The notes under the pieces were generated by a model that was given only the letters and a program-made list of their open reading frames with translations, had not been told where the DNA came from and searched no databases. From NCBI GenBank assembly GCA_024640385.1, contig JAHEFC010000166.1, positions 1,184-8,400 on the forward strand: a stretch of 7,217 nucleotides of DNA. The letters are read 5' to 3'. The position numbers were made by a program, and so were the translations under genes. This document shows, piece by piece, positions 6,957 to 7,217 of the stretch (the first letter of the stretch is position 1; each line of letters opens with the position of its first letter). The stretch is from Sphingobacteriales bacterium. GTDB lineage: Bacteria; Bacteroidota; Bacteroidia; Chitinophagales; Chitinophagaceae.

Positions 6957-7004
6957 GATGTGGGGAATGTGGGGAATGTGATGAATGTGGGAATGTGATA
7001 AATG
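6957..7004. repeat. 9-bp minisatellite (AATGTGGGG-type) upstream of the second propeller gene
   Basis: About five imperfect units are visible: GATGTGGGG, AATGTGGGG, AATGTGATG, AATGTGGG (one base short) and AATGTGATA, with a final partial AATG. The array begins directly after the terminator and ends 30 bases before the ATG at 7035. The 8-base unit shows that the copies have slipped or decayed. It does not code for anything on a convincing frame. Confidence 0.8.
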
Positions 7005-7006
7005 CC

Positions 7007-7014
7007 TATTTTTC
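7007..7014 (+). promoter_or_regulatory. Weak -7-like element upstream of the second propeller gene
   Basis: TATTTTTC matches the Bacteroidota -7 consensus TAnnTTTG at five of six fixed positions and would give a start near 7021, about 14 bases before the ATG. No TTTG or TTG lies at the expected -33 distance; that region is occupied by the minisatellite. It is listed because it is the only promoter-like element seen between the terminator and the gene. Confidence 0.2.
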
Positions 7015-7034
7015 AGTTCTAAGACTGATGAGAC

Positions 7035-7217
7035 ATGAGAAAATTTCTATTATGTATTATTACTGCAGCATTTGTTTTACCGGTTCTGGCACAGAGAAAT
7101 AAAAAGCCGGCTGACCCATCACCCACGATCTCCGCTGATTCTGTTTTTCTTTCCAACGTTAAGTACAGACTGGTAGGTCCTTTTCGCGGAGGACGTAGTG
7201 GTGCGGCAACAGGAAGT
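7035..7217 (+). CDS. N-terminal fragment of a second secreted Vps10/BNR-type propeller protein, 3' end outside window
   Basis: The frame is open to the window edge and gives 61 residues. MRKFLLCIITAAFVLPVLAQ is a signal peptide with probable cleavage after Ala19. After a short polar linker comes VKYRLVGPFRGGRSGAATG. This resembles the opening strand of the large bacterial Vps10/BNR propeller family ('W/YR.IGPFRGGR') and is analogous to ARQLGPGTMSGRISAIEG at residues 31-48 of the protein encoded at 249-3251. The two genes are therefore probably paralogues, although only the beginning is available and no BNR motif has yet appeared. The ATG at 7035 is chosen because it immediately precedes the signal peptide; the ATG at 7028 is out of frame. 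Upstream are a terminator, a minisatellite and a weak -7-like element. Confidence 0.8.
   Translation, partial: MRKFLLCIITAAFVLPVLAQRNKKPADPSPTISADSVFLSNVKYRLVGPFRGGRSGAATGS

Noticed and set aside
6957..7004. CRISPR array
   Set aside because: Units are 9 bases with no unique spacers, and the 7-bp array at 3336-3377 is likewise a plain tandem repeat. No cas gene is in the window.

Overview
The window looks like a chromosomal segment of a Bacteroidota bacterium, probably near the Chitinophagaceae. This is inferred from protein style, not from any search. The signs are large secreted Vps10/BNR-repeat proteins, a LytTR-type response regulator, a hybrid kinase with a stand-alone HPt partner, A-rich start contexts without clear Shine-Dalgarno sites, and promoter-like sequences of the TTTG / TAnnTTTG type.

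Layout. Positions 2-196 are the 3' end of a + strand gene whose tail resembles LolA-like proteins, closed by a strong intrinsic terminator (204-227). Next is a 1000-residue secreted BNR/Vps10-type beta-propeller protein (249-3251, +). A 122-bp convergent gap carries a 7-bp tandem repeat that runs into the stop codon of the next gene. That gene, on the - strand (3374-5521), is a six-TM, PAS-containing hybrid histidine kinase with a C-terminal receiver. Across a short divergent gap lie an HPt protein (5584-5985, +) and a LytTR response regulator (5982-6668, +), overlapping by the ATGA arrangement. A 366-bp gene-free stretch follows (6669-7034). It holds an imperfect tandem repeat, a promoter-like sequence, a 9-bp inverted repeat, a strong terminator and a 9-bp minisatellite. 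The window ends in the first 61 codons of a second secreted Vps10/BNR-type protein (7035-7217, +).

How the genes fit together. Kinase, HPt and LytTR regulator contain, one after another, all the phosphotransfer domains of a four-step relay: His351 and Asp639 of the kinase, His65 of the HPt protein, Asp55 of the regulator. This is the main system in the window. Two same-strand genes for related secreted propeller proteins flank it. That suggests, but does not show, that the relay controls or is served by them. The gene-free stretch after the regulator is the best place to look for undescribed elements: a candidate small RNA or terminator-containing leader, and a direct repeat overlapping its promoter-like sequence.
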